Positions 32,569-43,260 of a stretch of DNA of 64,000 bases are shown here, in pieces. A program made the translations under genes and the position numbers. The DNA is from Yamagishiella unicocca (Eukaryota; Chlorophyta; Chlorophyceae; Chlamydomonadales; Volvocaceae): contig BDSL01000012.1 of assembly GCA_003116995.1 (NCBI GenBank), positions 1 to 64,000 of the forward strand, given 5' to 3'. The number at the start of each line of letters is the position of its first letter. Position 1 is the stretch's first letter. Below the pieces are notes generated by a model. It made no database searches. It had not been told where the DNA came from and worked only from the letters and a program-made list of their open reading frames with translations.

Positions 32569-33650
32569 CGGAAAACAGCCCTGTCGGTGATGGCCCAAAC
32601 CCCCGATGCACGCTCTGTGGGCCCCACATAACCTCTCCTCACCATAAGATGTGCGGGCTTCGTCCATCGGCTTGCTCTACCATCAAACGCACAGGACATT
32701 CCGGGTTCGAGAGCTCCGGGCCCAGCCATCCAGCCCCCTGAACCTGCGAAGAGAAGACACATAGCATGGCTATAAAGCCTATGAAGGGAGCAGGAGGATT
32801 TGGTGCTCCCTCAAGGCGTTTTGCCTCGAGGAATGCATACCCAAAGCAGCGTGTCGCGCATTGGGTCAGATACGCTAAATCGGACGCACCGCATACGCGC
32901 ATTCCATGCACAGCTCCAGGCATGATATCCAGGCACTGTTTGCAACAGGTCTCATGCCCCAGCCCTGGCAGGAGGCCAGCGCATCCCCGAGAGACTGATC
33001 TTCTGTGCCCAGACTGGTCCTGGCGCCCAGATGACGTGGCCCTATGCTGTCTGTGCCGCACACGATATCAATTGCTGCCAGGTCGAAACTGAGCCAGCCT
33101 CAAAATACCTGAGGCCCGTCTAGGTCGCACAGGGCGGAAAACAGCCCTGTCGGTGATGGCCCAAACCCCCGATGCATGCTCTGTGGGCCCCACATAACCT
33201 CTCCTCACCATAGGATGCGTGGGCTTCGTCCATCGCCGTGCTCTACCATCAAACGCACAGGACATTGCGGGCCCAACAGCTCCGAGCCCAGCCAGCCAGC
33301 GCCGTGAACCTGCGAAGAGAAGCCGTGTAGCATGGTTATAAAGCCTATGAAGGGAGCAGGAGGATTTGGTGCCCCGTCAAGGCGTTTTACCTCGAGGAAT
33401 GCATGCCCAAAGCAGCGAGTCACGCATTGGGTCAGATACGCTAAATCGGACGCACCGCATACGCGCATTCCTTGCACAGCTCCAGGTACGATATCCAGGC
33501 ACTGTTTGCAACAGGTCTCATGCCCCATCCCTGCCAGGAGGTCAGCACATCCCCGAGAGAATGATCTTTCGTCCCCAGACTGGTCCTGGCGTCCAGACGA
33601 CGTGACCCTATGCCAAGAAAGCCTTTAGCAGAGGTCAAAGTCTTACCTTG
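32569..33650. repeat. Tandem duplication, period ~565 bp
   Basis: The block around CCCTGTCGGTGATGGCCCAA (32579 and 33144) and ATAAAGCCTATGAAGGGAGC (32771 and 33337) is present twice with scattered substitutions. Frames of 108/98 residues on the plus strand and 140/107 on the minus strand are conserved in both copies. Neither is recognisable. Confidence 0.85.
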
Positions 33651-34107
33651 AGCGGCACAAAGGAGGAAGACTGGCCAGTTCCACTGCCAAAGTGCGCAAC
33701 CACCATTTTACTGACCGTAGCGGGCGCCTCCTCAGCGCCTTACTGGCGAGAGCTTGTTCAATGCCAGTCTAGGCCCACAAGATGTCTTTCAGGCCGTAGA
33801 GAAGTCAGGGTGCAGCACTGTCGGGTGGAGCCACCCCAGGACTGGAAATGACAAAGCGATCAGGGTGGGCAGCAATTCAGCAGAGAGGTATGAACGCAGC
33901 ATAAAGTCTATTGATTTATGTATGTATGTGTGCTAGTAGTTGACTCCATCGTTCGTCAAGTTGTTGAGAACCGAGAAGGTGGTTGCGCGAAGGCACTGTA
34001 CGAGTCTGGTTGAAGGAATAACGTCTCAGCCTCCCTGGAACGTACATTGCCAATAATTCTTATATTTTCACGACATTCTAAGGTGCTGCTGGTGCTGCCA
34101 GTAAAAG
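33651..34107. other. Spacer upstream of a putative promoter
   Basis: No gene, RNA or repeat was recognised. Confidence 0.4.
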
Positions 34108-34116
34108 TATAAAAGG
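34108..34116 (+). promoter_or_regulatory. TATA box (TATAAAAGG)
   Basis: A consensus TATAAAAGG lies 442 bases upstream of the ATG at 34550. Transcription would begin about 30 bases downstream, and a 5' UTR intron ending at 34510 (TCTTTTGCAG) fits the distance. Confidence 0.5.
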
Positions 34117-34549
34117 CTTGGCAGCGGGGCTGCAACTCCTCACCACCAAGCCTGCCCCCCCCTGGCCCCCAGAGCCTCCTGGCCTGCGGCTCCACAATTT
34201 GAGTGGTAACTTTAGCCAGTGCTGGCCACGCATTTAAGGTCTCCTTGCGGGGCTTCGTTTGAAACACGCGGCTTCGTGCCATCCGCGGCCCCATCCCTGG
34301 CCACCGCTCTGTCCGAGCCTGCCATCATCAGAGCTCGCTCATCTGTCTCTGCACTGGTACGTCTTTGTCATTGCTGGTTCCGTTTTCACCGCCTCCATTG
34401 GAAGCCGACTCAGTTGCGCCGAGGACTCTCTCTGTCCTTTGTGCCCACGGGTCGTATCCTGACCGGGACATCCACACTCCCTCATTTGGTATTTCTTCAT
34501 TCTTTTGCAGGTTTGCGGTAGGCCCGGCCCACCGCGTGGATTCTCCATC

Positions 34550-34711
34550 ATGCTCTCTCAGGATGATGATGGTAAACGAGAGCCTGCTGAAAGGCCGCCT
34601 GATGCCCACAAGCCCGCTGCTTCACCGCCACTTGCTCGACGCAAACGAGTCGTGCGAGAACCCATGGACTATGATGACATTGTCAAGTCCCACCCCACAG
34701 CGTCGACAAAG
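34550..34711 (+). CDS. N-terminal coding exon of an unknown, truncated gene
   Basis: An exon from the acceptor at 34510 to the GTAGGT donor at 34712 contains an ATG at 34550. It encodes 54 residues: MLSQDDDGKREPAERPPDAH, a basic ARRKRVVREP patch and MDYDDIVKSHPTAS. A TATA box lies upstream. No downstream exon was found: 60 bases later the sequence enters a short motif also seen at 15482, then telomere-like repeats. It may be the 5' end of a gene cut by repeat insertion. Confidence 0.4.
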
Positions 34712-34867
34712 GTAGGTGATGGCGCGACAGGGCAGTGGTGGAAAGGCCGGATACCTTTGGAGCTAAAGCCCGCGCGCAGCGCGAGATTTTTTTAAGGTCC
34801 GGTGTAAAATATGATGCCTGTAGGGCGCCCCCTACGGACAAAAGGGTCCCACCTCGCTCAGCTCTGG

Positions 34868-34920
34868 CCTTAGGGTTTAGAGAGGGTTTAGAGAGGGTTT
34901 AGAGAGGGTTTAGAGAGGAC
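34868..34920 (+). repeat. Degenerate telomere-like repeat (GTTTAGAGAGG)4
   Basis: Four copies of an 11-bp unit GGTTTAGAGAG follow a TAGGGTTTAG. The sequence resembles the G-strand telomere repeat with an inserted GAGA, and its orientation is opposite to the C-strand array at 35229. Confidence 0.75.
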
Positions 34921-35181
34921 CCATCATCCCTTCCTCCCTGCCGAACCTTTGACCTGGCCGATTGTTCCCAGGGGTCCCTAGTGTGTCGTAGTGCACTGTG
35001 GGGTGCCTGGGGCGGCCACAGCCGCACGACTCCCATCGCCCTTGTGCTTGGCTTTCTCCTTACGCCCTATTGCACTGGCATGATCACATTGGCCGCACCT
35101 TACCGCTTGGGACTGGGGCCGGACACCCTTCTGAGTGGCTTCCGATTCAACATGGATTGGGGATGGTCAGCGGCGCACTCT

Positions 35182-35312
35182 GAGACGTATGGCGGTTGCG
35201 CGCCTCGCTAAATGGTCCGGTCGGGGTCCCCCTAAAACCCTAAAACCCAAAACCCTAAACTCTAAAACCCTAAAACCCTAAAACCCTAAACCCTAAACCC
35301 TAAAACCCTAAA
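35182..35312 (+). repeat. Second interstitial telomeric array with shared 5' flank
   Basis: CCCTAAAA octamers and CCCTAAA variants run from 35229 to 35312. The preceding 47 bases, from GAGACGTATGGCGG, match those before the array at 3767 with about four substitutions. The array passes directly into the first unit of the 289-bp satellite. Confidence 0.9.
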
Positions 35313-35314
35313 AA

Positions 35315-37829
35315 CCAAAAGTATAACCTAGGACCGAAAATATTTTTTCTTGGCCATTGGTCCTTAATTAGGACATATAATATATTTATAATATTATTGG
35401 ATCGATCTTGGGCCTGATTTGGCACTGCTGTACATCTTTGGGATTTATTAATAGGGTTTAGCAGTACAGTACCAGAATGTACGGCAAAGTATGGCAATAT
35501 TATACTCATTTTGTTCAGGAGAAGAAATCAAGGCAGATGGTGTCGTCAAAAAAAATTTTGGGGGTGGGATTGGCCCCGAAACCATGGATAAACCATCAGG
35601 AAACCAAAAGTATAACCTAGGACCGAAAATATTTTTTCTTGGCCATTGGTCCTTAATTAGGACATATAATATATTTATAATATTATTGGATCGATCTTGG
35701 GCCTGATTTGGCACTGCTGTACATCTTTGGGATTTATTAATAGGGTTTAGCAGTACAGTACCAGAATGTACGGCAAAGTATGGCAATATTATACTCATTT
35801 TGTTCAGGAGAAGAAATCAAGGCAGATGGTGTCGTCAAAAAATATTTTGGGGGTGGGATTGGCCCCGAAACCATGGATAAACCATCAGGAAACCAAAAGT
35901 ATAACCTAGGACCGAAAATATTTTTTCTTGGCCATTGGTCCTTAATTAGGACATATAATATATTTATAATATTATTGGATCGATCTTGGGCCTGATTTGG
36001 CACTGCTGTACATCTTTGGGATTTATTAATAGGGTTTAGCAGTACAGTACCAGAATGTACGGCAAAGTATGGCAATATTATACTCATTTTGTTCAGGAGA
36101 AGAAATCAAGGCAGATGGTGTCGTCAAAAAATATTTTGGGGGTGGGATTGGCCCCGAAACCATGGATAAACCATCAGGAAACCAAAAGTATAACCTAGGA
36201 CCGAAAATATTTTTTCTTGGCCATTGGTCCTTAATTAGGACATATAATATATTTATAATATTATTGGATCGATCTTGGGCCTGATTTGGCACTGCTGTAC
36301 ATCTTTGGGATTTATTAATAGGGTTTAGCAGTACAGTACCAGAATGTACGGCAAAGTATGGCAATATTATACTCATTTTGTTCAGGAGAAGAAATTAAGG
36401 CAGATGGTGTCGTCAAAAAATATTTTGGGGGTGGGATTGGCCCCGAAACCATGGATAAACCATCAGGAAACCAAAAGTATAACCTAGGACCGAAAATATT
36501 TTTTCTTGGCCATTGGTCCTTAATTAGGACATATAATATATTTATAATATTATTGGATCGATCTTGGGCCTGATTTGGCACTGCTGTACATCTTTGGGAT
36601 TTATTAATAGGGTTTAGCAGTACAGTACCAGAATGTACGGCAAAGTATGGCAATATTATACTCATTTTGTTCAGGAGAAGAAATCAAGGCAGATGGTGTC
36701 GTCAAAAAATATTTTGGGGGTGGGATTGGCCCCGAAACCATGGATAAACCATCAGGAAACCAAAAGTATAACCTAGGACCGAAAATATTTTTTCTTGGCC
36801 ATTGGTCCTTAATTAGGACATATAATATATTTATAATATTATTGGATCGATCTTGGGCCTGATTTGGCACTGCTGTACATCTTTGGGATTTATTAATAGG
36901 GTTTAGCAGTACAGTACCAGAATGTACGGCAAAGTATGGCAATATTATACTCATTTTGTTCAGGAGAAGAAATCAAGGCAGATGGTGTCGTCAAAAAATA
37001 TTTTGGGGGTGGGATTGGCCCCGAAACCATGGATAAACCATCAGGAAACCAAAAGTATAACCTAGGACCGAAAATATTTTTTCTTGGCCATTGGTCCTTA
37101 ATTAGGACATATAATATATTTATAATATTATTGGATCGATCTTGGGCCTGATTTGGCACTGCTGTACATCTTTGGGATTTATTAATAGGGTTTAGCAGTA
37201 CAGTACCAGAATGTACGGCAAAGTATGGCAATATTATACTCATTTTGTTCAGGAGAAGAAATTAAGGCAGATGGTGTCGTCAAAAAATATTTTGGGGGTG
37301 GGATTGGCCCCGAAACCATGGATAAACCATCAGGAAACCAAAAGTATAACCTAGGACCGAAAATATTTTTTCTTGGCCATTGGTCCTTAATTAGGACATA
37401 TAATATATTTATAATATTATTGGATCGATCTTGGGCCTGATTTGGCACTGCTGTACATCTTTGGGATTTATTAATAGGGTTTAGCAGTACAGTACCAGAA
37501 TGTACGGCAAAGTATGGCAATATTATACTCATTTTGTTCAGGAGAAGAAATCAAGGCAGATGGTGTCGTCAAAAAATATTTTGGGGGTGGGATTGGCCCC
37601 GAAACCATGGATAAACCATCAGGAAACCAAAAGTATAACCTAGGACCGAAAATATTTTTTCTTGGCCATTGGTCCTTAATTAGGACATATAATATATTTA
37701 TAATATTATTGGATCGATCTTGGGCCTGATTTGGCACTGCTGTACATCTTTGGGATTTATTAATAGGGTTTAGCAGTACAGTACCAGAATGTACGGCAAA
37801 GTATGGCAATATTATACTCAATATTATAC
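35315..37829. repeat. 289-bp AT-rich satellite, about 8.7 units
   Basis: The period is exactly 289 bp: the segment ATGGCAATATTATACTCATT recurs at 35491, 35780, 36069, 36358, 36647, 36936, 37225 and 37514, with the last partial copy at 37803. Units differ by only one or two bases, for example AAATCAAGG versus AAATTAAGG in units at 36390 and 37260. The 116-residue minus-strand frame in each unit spans the unit junction and is a repeat by-product. Confidence 0.97.
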
Positions 37830-38291
37830 CCCAGCCCCAGCCCCAGCCCCAGCCCCAGCCCCAGCCCCAGCCCCAGCCCCAGCCCCAGCCCCAGCCCCAG
37901 CCCCAGCCCCAGCCCCAGCCCCAGCCCCAGCCCCAGCCCCAGCCCCAGCCCCAGCCCCAGCCCCAGCCCCAGCCCCAGCCCCAGCCCCAGCCCCAGCCCC
38001 AGCCCCAGCCCCAGCCCCAGCCCCAGCCCCAGCCCCAGCCCCAGCCCCAGCCCCAGCCCCAGCCCCAGCCCCAGCCCCAGCCCCAGCCCCAGCCCCAGCC
38101 CCAGCCCCAGCCCCAGCCCCAGCCCCAGCCCCAGCCCCAGCCCCAGCCCCAGCCCCAGCCCCAGCCCCAGCCCCAGCCCCAGCCCCAGCCCCAGCCCCAG
38201 CCCCCCAGCCCCAGCCCCAGCCCCAGCCCCAGCCCCAGCCCCAGCCCCAGCCCCAGCCCCAGCCCCAGCCCCAGCCCCAGCCCCAGCCCCA
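37828..38291. repeat. (CCCCAG)n hexanucleotide microsatellite, about 77 copies
   Basis: An almost uninterrupted 460-bp tract has a single phase slip near 38202. The minus strand is (CTGGGG)n, which can form G-quadruplexes. Long dipeptide frames across it are artefacts. Confidence 0.97.
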
Positions 38292-39073
38292 TGCCTCATC
38301 ATAAGATCATATGACAATCTCGAGTCAAGATTGCCGACCTAGCAGCCAAGCTTCATCATGTTCAAACTTATGCTTTTCAGCTGTTGCCAGGAGGTGCTGT
38401 TCATTCCCAGTGATGGCTTGTGTGATAAGTGTGTAGTCCCCTTCATATAAGGTTACATACAATACCATGTATTCATACTGCAGCAGATAGAGCTGGATAG
38501 AGTGGTATGAGCAGACACCTCACAGTGTCACCTGCTGTCCAGCAGTGCAGCCGGGTTATAGTATAAAGTTTTTGGTTGTGATTACACCCCACCTTGGCCG
38601 ATTAACACTCGGAAGTTCTGTGCCAAAACTGGTGTAAGATTAACAGGCCAATACAGCAATGGACATAGGCAGATCTGTGTCATTTGTTGCAGCTGTTTCA
38701 GGCGCACGCATGGCCACAACCTGCAACCCACATACAACTACTGTACCCGAGCCGGTCCCTGGCCCGTCCCCATCACCACCCCATCAGCGTCACATCATCG
38801 TGTTGGAGCTCTTAGAAAGTCCAGAAACTCTGGTCATCGTTCCTGTGCTTCTTTTTTGCACTTCTGACAAGAGCTGGGAACTGTATCTTTAGGCAGACAA
38901 TTGTAGCGGGATTTTCCCCATCCGAGTCTGTATAAAACTACTGCTGATGCCGACTTTAGGGTTCGTACATTCGTCGGAACAACAGCACAGAAGGACCGCG
39001 CTGCCACATGGCAGAATGAGGAACGGAGACCCCTAATAGGCAAAAATACAAGCGAGCGTCGGGAAGCCGTGCG
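38292..39073. other. Spacer with a solo foldback-element terminus
   Basis: The only recognisable feature is CACCCCATCAGCGTCACATC-like sequence near 38775, matching the terminal repeat of the elements at 41-42.7 kb. No gene is supported. Confidence 0.4.
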
Positions 39074-39083
39074 GAGGATGCTC

Positions 39084-39634
39084 AGTGTTTTTTTTTCGTT
39101 TTAGGGGGGTCTCGATTTATTCCATCTTAAGTAATAAAATTTCAGGGGTGTTTGATATTTGTTCCATATTTGTTCCATAGCTGTGTGGCGCTGGGGGGGG
39201 CTCCGCCCCCCCCAGACCCCCCCCGATAAGTTACAAGCCCTTTCACAGACCCAGAGTTGGTGTGTTTGTTAGTGTCATTTGTTAGGGCAAACCGCAGCAC
39301 AGTAGTGCTGGGTCTCTAGCCGTTCATTATGTACCGCCCCCTGCTGCTGCGTGCTGGCCAGCCATGTCCGCAGGGCGTCACCAAACGGGAACGTGTGTAG
39401 GTCAAACAGATCCTGCGTGAACATGCGCACGCACAGCGCCAGGTGCTTGTCCAGGCGGATGCGTGTGGGTTCCTGCACGTATGCCATGGCCGAGAACCGC
39501 CGCTCATCCTCCACCGACCCTTTTTTGGCTGAAGGAATAAAAATGTACGGGTCGGCCTCAATCTGTTCCGTTTTTTCCAAGCCCCAAACCCCGATTTATT
39601 CCTTTTAAGTAATATATTACTTAAAAAAAACACT
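39084..39634 (-). mobile_element. hAT-like deletion derivative with 12-bp TIRs and 10-bp direct repeats
   Basis: The 551-bp element begins AGTGTTTTTTTT and ends with its reverse complement AAAAAAAACACT. It is flanked on both sides by the 10-bp direct repeat GAGGATGCTC (39074-39083 and 39635-39644), a probable target-site duplication. It carries a minus-strand transposase tail at 39275-39580. A GC hairpin with a 10-bp stem and 5-base loop lies at 39191-39215. hAT elements usually make 8-bp duplications, so the 10-bp repeat is odd. Confidence 0.75.
39275..39580 (-). pseudogene. hAT transposase dimerisation-domain remnant
   Basis: The 101-residue minus-strand frame contains SVEDERRFSAMAYVQEPTRI followed by RLDKHLALCVRMF. 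This is the E-R-x-F-S-x-M/L...R-x-R-L pattern of the hAT C-terminal dimerisation domain. The catalytic part of the transposase is absent from the 551-bp element, so it cannot move itself. Confidence 0.65.
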
Positions 39635-39644
39635 GAGGATGCTC

Positions 39645-40216
39645 GTCATGCCAATCCCTGCTTAAAAATGCCGAGATCGTATGTGCCATGGGTCGAGACC
39701 GTACAATATGCGCACCGAGCCCGTACATTCTACCGCCGATGCAGAAACGTAGTGGCCGGAGAAACAGCTGGAAACGGCCGAATTTCCGCTCGCCCGGGAG
39801 CACAATTGAAGTTCCCAGTACACAAAATTTACAGCGGGGTCTGGGAAGCTGCGCGCAAAAAGATCGCAAATGCACCGGGAAATAGCAGCCGCTCACGGAC
39901 AGGATTGCCACCTGGCAGATGCTTATCAAAGGATCCCTCTAAGGGGCGTTCTTTATAGCAGGTGGGCCACACGAGCGCAACTCACAGTGCCCTACAACGC
40001 AAGATGAATAGCAGCATGTTTATGGTACCAAATTGGGTTGGCTGTAAAAGTATGGTAGCAAAAAGTATGGTAGCAGACGGGGGGCCATGCGAGACAGCGC
40101 CAGCTGAGAAAACCGCAGAATGCGCTACGCTGGTACGCCGCCTCACAATACAGGCTGGGGACCTAAGATACCTCACAACGCAACAAATGAAATGTTTAGG
40201 TGACCTCAAGCCCGGT
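39645..40216. other. Spacer without recognised gene
   Basis: No feature beyond short overlapping frames of poor composition. Confidence 0.4.
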
Positions 40217-40516
40217 TTACCCAGGACAAGAAGGGGGGCCAAGTCCTGGACTTAAGAGAGGCAAGCTGGGCCTAACCCAAGCGGGGGGACCACAGCAAGA
40301 CCAGCAGACCTGAGCAGAAGCCCCAAAAGGCACCGAAAGGCACAGGGACCTCGCTCGCCGCACCCAAGACAGCTCGCCCCCGACAAGATAGACCGGCAGG
40401 CATACCGAACATATGTTCGCATCGCACGAGCAAGCAAGGGGGCAATTCCAGAAGTGGTGCAGGCGAGGGGACACCGGGCCGGTGCTGGCGGCCCAACCAT
40501 AGGCAACCCTAGGCAA
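40217..40516 (-). pseudogene. LINE ORF2 tail relic (minus strand)
   Basis: The frame contains VSPRLHHFWNCPLACS, matching the RLHHFW-x-CP motif of the plus-strand relic at 19920-20700, then Cys- and Leu-rich sequence. It is short and degraded. Confidence 0.3.
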
Positions 40517-40834
40517 CTAATTGCGTAGTATAATGCTGGTGTTACTACTATGCTGGCATTTCCGGTGGCGCTGCATGCTACTGCTCTGGAGAGGTCAAGC
40601 CAGCACAAGGGGCCCCATGACCAGATGACAAGTTGGAGCCTGATGGTATCGTATGCACACAGCGCGCGGGTTCACCACAAGAATGACAACCCAGCAGGTA
40701 CGCCAAGGCCAGTCGTCAAGTCCCGAACAGCACGCGATCCCATCCTCCACATGCTCTTCCATCCAGCAGGCATACAAAACCGAAAATAACATACACGATC
40801 ATCTGCTTCACGAAGAAGACGGTTCCCGTCTTTC

Positions 40835-41090
40835 TGACTACATGTGCCTAATGTTGAGCTGCTTGGTGTCCGGTCCACCGTAGTGGATGGGAAGCAAGCA
40901 ACTGCACACCAGTCCACAGCAGGACTACCGGCACTACCCATGTGACTCGTCTGTCTTCCAACACTGTATGCATCAATCTTACTTCCATGAACATGATTTA
41001 CCAGACTAATTGCATGGGTAGTGCAGTGGTGGCAGACTGGCCATTACCACTTCAACCATACCGGTACACCACCCCATCAGCGTCACATAA
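40835..41090 (+). mobile_element. Partial copy of the 41.5-42.7 kb MITE family
   Basis: From CTACATGTGCCTAATGTTGA to CACCCCATCAGCGTCACATA the sequence parallels the copy at 41531-41920. It keeps the right terminal repeat (near 41062-41085) but lacks the left one. Confidence 0.65.
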
Positions 41091-41530
41091 TTGACAATTA
41101 TATAATTTGTATAATATAATCAAAACATGCCAGTTGCGTGGGTAGTGCAGTGGTGACGGGTCGAGCCGCGACGACCATACACCGCCCCATTACGTCTGCG
41201 CGTGATTTTAAAGATCGTGTTGCCATCGGCGACAAATTTCAGTTTAGGAGGTGTGCACCTCATCGATGTCCTGCGCTACTCAGGAGTACCACTGGTCCAC
41301 AGCACTACCAGCACTACCCATGTGACCGGTCGGTTTCCTAGAACTACCTTTCCTTGTACACATTATTGTTACTTTCATGAGTATATCTGTTCCCTTCCTT
41401 GCTCCATAACGCTCCGACCACACCGGTTCTGTCCCATACAAACTCCACAACGCAACCCGGCTGCGCTGGTCGAGTAATGGGACTATGTATACCTATCTTG
41501 TCTAAGGATGCAAATAGTCGAACAAGACTA

Positions 41531-42653
41531 ATGACGCTAATGGGGCGGTGTACGGTTGCGGTCGCGACTGCCACTTATCGTCCGAAAGCTGCAATGACAC
41601 AGATCCAGACTACATGTGCCTAATGTTGAGCTGCTTGGCATCCTGTCCAACTTAGTGGATGGGCAGCGACGGCCATCACTGGTCCACACTGGTCGACAGC
41701 GCCTACCACCACTACCAGCACTACCCATGTAGCCAGTCTGCCTCCTAATACTTACTTTCCTTATACATATCAAATCATCCTGTACTTCCATGGACAGGAT
41801 CTAAACCGGCTAATTGCATGGGTAGTGCAGTGGTGGCAGACCCTGGCAGACTGGACTGGCTCAGACTGGCCGTCGCGGCAGCTTCGACCATACCGATACA
41901 CCGCCCCATCAGCGTCACATAATTGACAGTAATATGACTTGTTTGATATGATCAATCCGGTTAACACCGCGATAACACCGCGAACCGGTGTGGTCGCAGC
42001 GTTATGGAGTTCCAAACCAACTCCATAACGCAACCCGGCTGCGCTGGTCGAGTAAGATAGACATGCATTGGTAGTGCCGATTTAGGGCTTTTAGGGTTGT
42101 AATGAATGAATGAATTCATTTGTACTTGTTTTACCCGACCAGCGCTGCCGAGTTGCGTCATGGAGTTTTTCTGGAGCTCCATAACGCCGTGACCACACCG
42201 GTTCCGGTCTGGTCGCGGTGTTAACCGGATCACCGTATCCGTTTTTAATACAAATCATATTATTGTCAATTTATGTGACGCTGATGGGGCGGTGTATTGA
42301 TATCATGGTATGACCGGCGACGGCCAGAGTGCCACCACTGGACTACCCATGCAACTAGGCTGTTTAAATCCTGTCCATGGAAGTAATAATGATATGTATA
42401 AAGAAAATAAGTATTAGCCGAAAGACTGGCTACGTGGGTAGTGCTGGTAGTGCTGTGAACCGGTGTGGACCAGTGTGGACCTGTGTGGACCAGTGTGGAC
42501 CAGTGGTGGCTATCGCTGCCCATCCAGTAGTTTGACAGGACGCCAAGCAGCTCATCATTAGGCACATGTACTCTGGATCTGTGTCGTTTTGTTGCAGCTT
42601 TCGGACGATAAGTGGCTGACTCGCAACCGTACACTGCCCCATTAGCGTCACAT
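41531..42653. mobile_element. 1.1-kb palindrome: two inverted MITE copies around a foldback element
   Basis: Copy A (41531-41920) begins ATGACGCTAATGGGGCGGTG and ends with the inverse (TACACCGCCCCATCAGCGTC, 41897). Copy B (42273-42653) is the same element in reverse orientation. It is similar along its whole length and extends into flanking DNA to about 41954/42231. The two arms would pair over about 400 bp. A separate 276-bp foldback element occupies the centre. Confidence 0.85.
41955..42230. mobile_element. 276-bp foldback element
   Basis: The terminal 16 bp ATCCGGTTAACACCGC (41955-41970) is exactly inverted at 42215-42230. Inner arms also pair imperfectly (AACCGGTGTGGTC, CGTTATGGAG, GCGCTGGTCG) for about 100 bp. 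A short AT-rich centre holds a TTTAGGGCTTTTAGGG telomere-like word. A related arm lies at 41410-41480. Confidence 0.85.
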
Positions 42654-42784
42654 CATCGTTGTTCATGGCACCATTAATGAATAAATTACATTCATCTGTA
42701 CATGTATACGAATTGCATGGTAAGTGCAGTGGTGGCAGCCGCGCGCGCGAGCATACTCCGCCCCATTAGGTATGTACCAAGCAC

Positions 42785-43260
42785 CGTTGCGGGTGATATG
42801 AGTGGGGGAATCGGTGGGAACACGGGTGAGATTTGTGGGAACACGGTGCATGTCATGACCGTATTCCCAGCCTCGACAGCCATGTTCCCGCCCCTGCGGG
42901 GTGTCCGGACACATCGAATCGTTCTTAGAAGCCCGTATCGAATCGTTCTTAGAAGCCCGTATCGGCCATCTGTGCGGGTGATATGAGCGGTGGAATAGGT
43001 GTGGACATGGGGATTATTGGTGGAAACACTTAGGGGATGTGTGATGGCCATGTTCCCAGCCTCTACAGCCATGTTCCCGCCCTTTCCAGTCCAGACACAT
43101 CGGATCGTCCTTAGAGGTCATATTAAGGGTACCGAGCATCCATGCGGGTCATATGAGCGGGGGAATCGGTGGGAGCACGGGGGAGATTTGTGGGAACAGG
43201 GTGCGTGTCATGACAGTGAACCCAGCCTTTTGGGCCATGTTCCTGGCCTTGCGGCGAGTA
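42785..43260 (+). repeat. Minisatellite, three diverged ~165-185-bp units
   Basis: Units start near GGGTGATATGAGTGGGGGAA (42790), GGGTGATATGAGCGGTGGAA (42976) and GGGTCATATGAGCGGGGGAA (43144). Each includes CAGCCATGTTCCCGCC-like sequence. Confidence 0.8.

Noticed and set aside
35448..37532. Repeated 116-residue minus-strand frames
   Set aside because: Each spans more than one 289-bp satellite unit and has no start context, splice signals or known domain.
37789..38342. Long open frames of APAP, SPSP, PQPQ and GWGW dipeptides
   Set aside because: They are translations of the (CCCCAG)n microsatellite, open in every frame on both strands.
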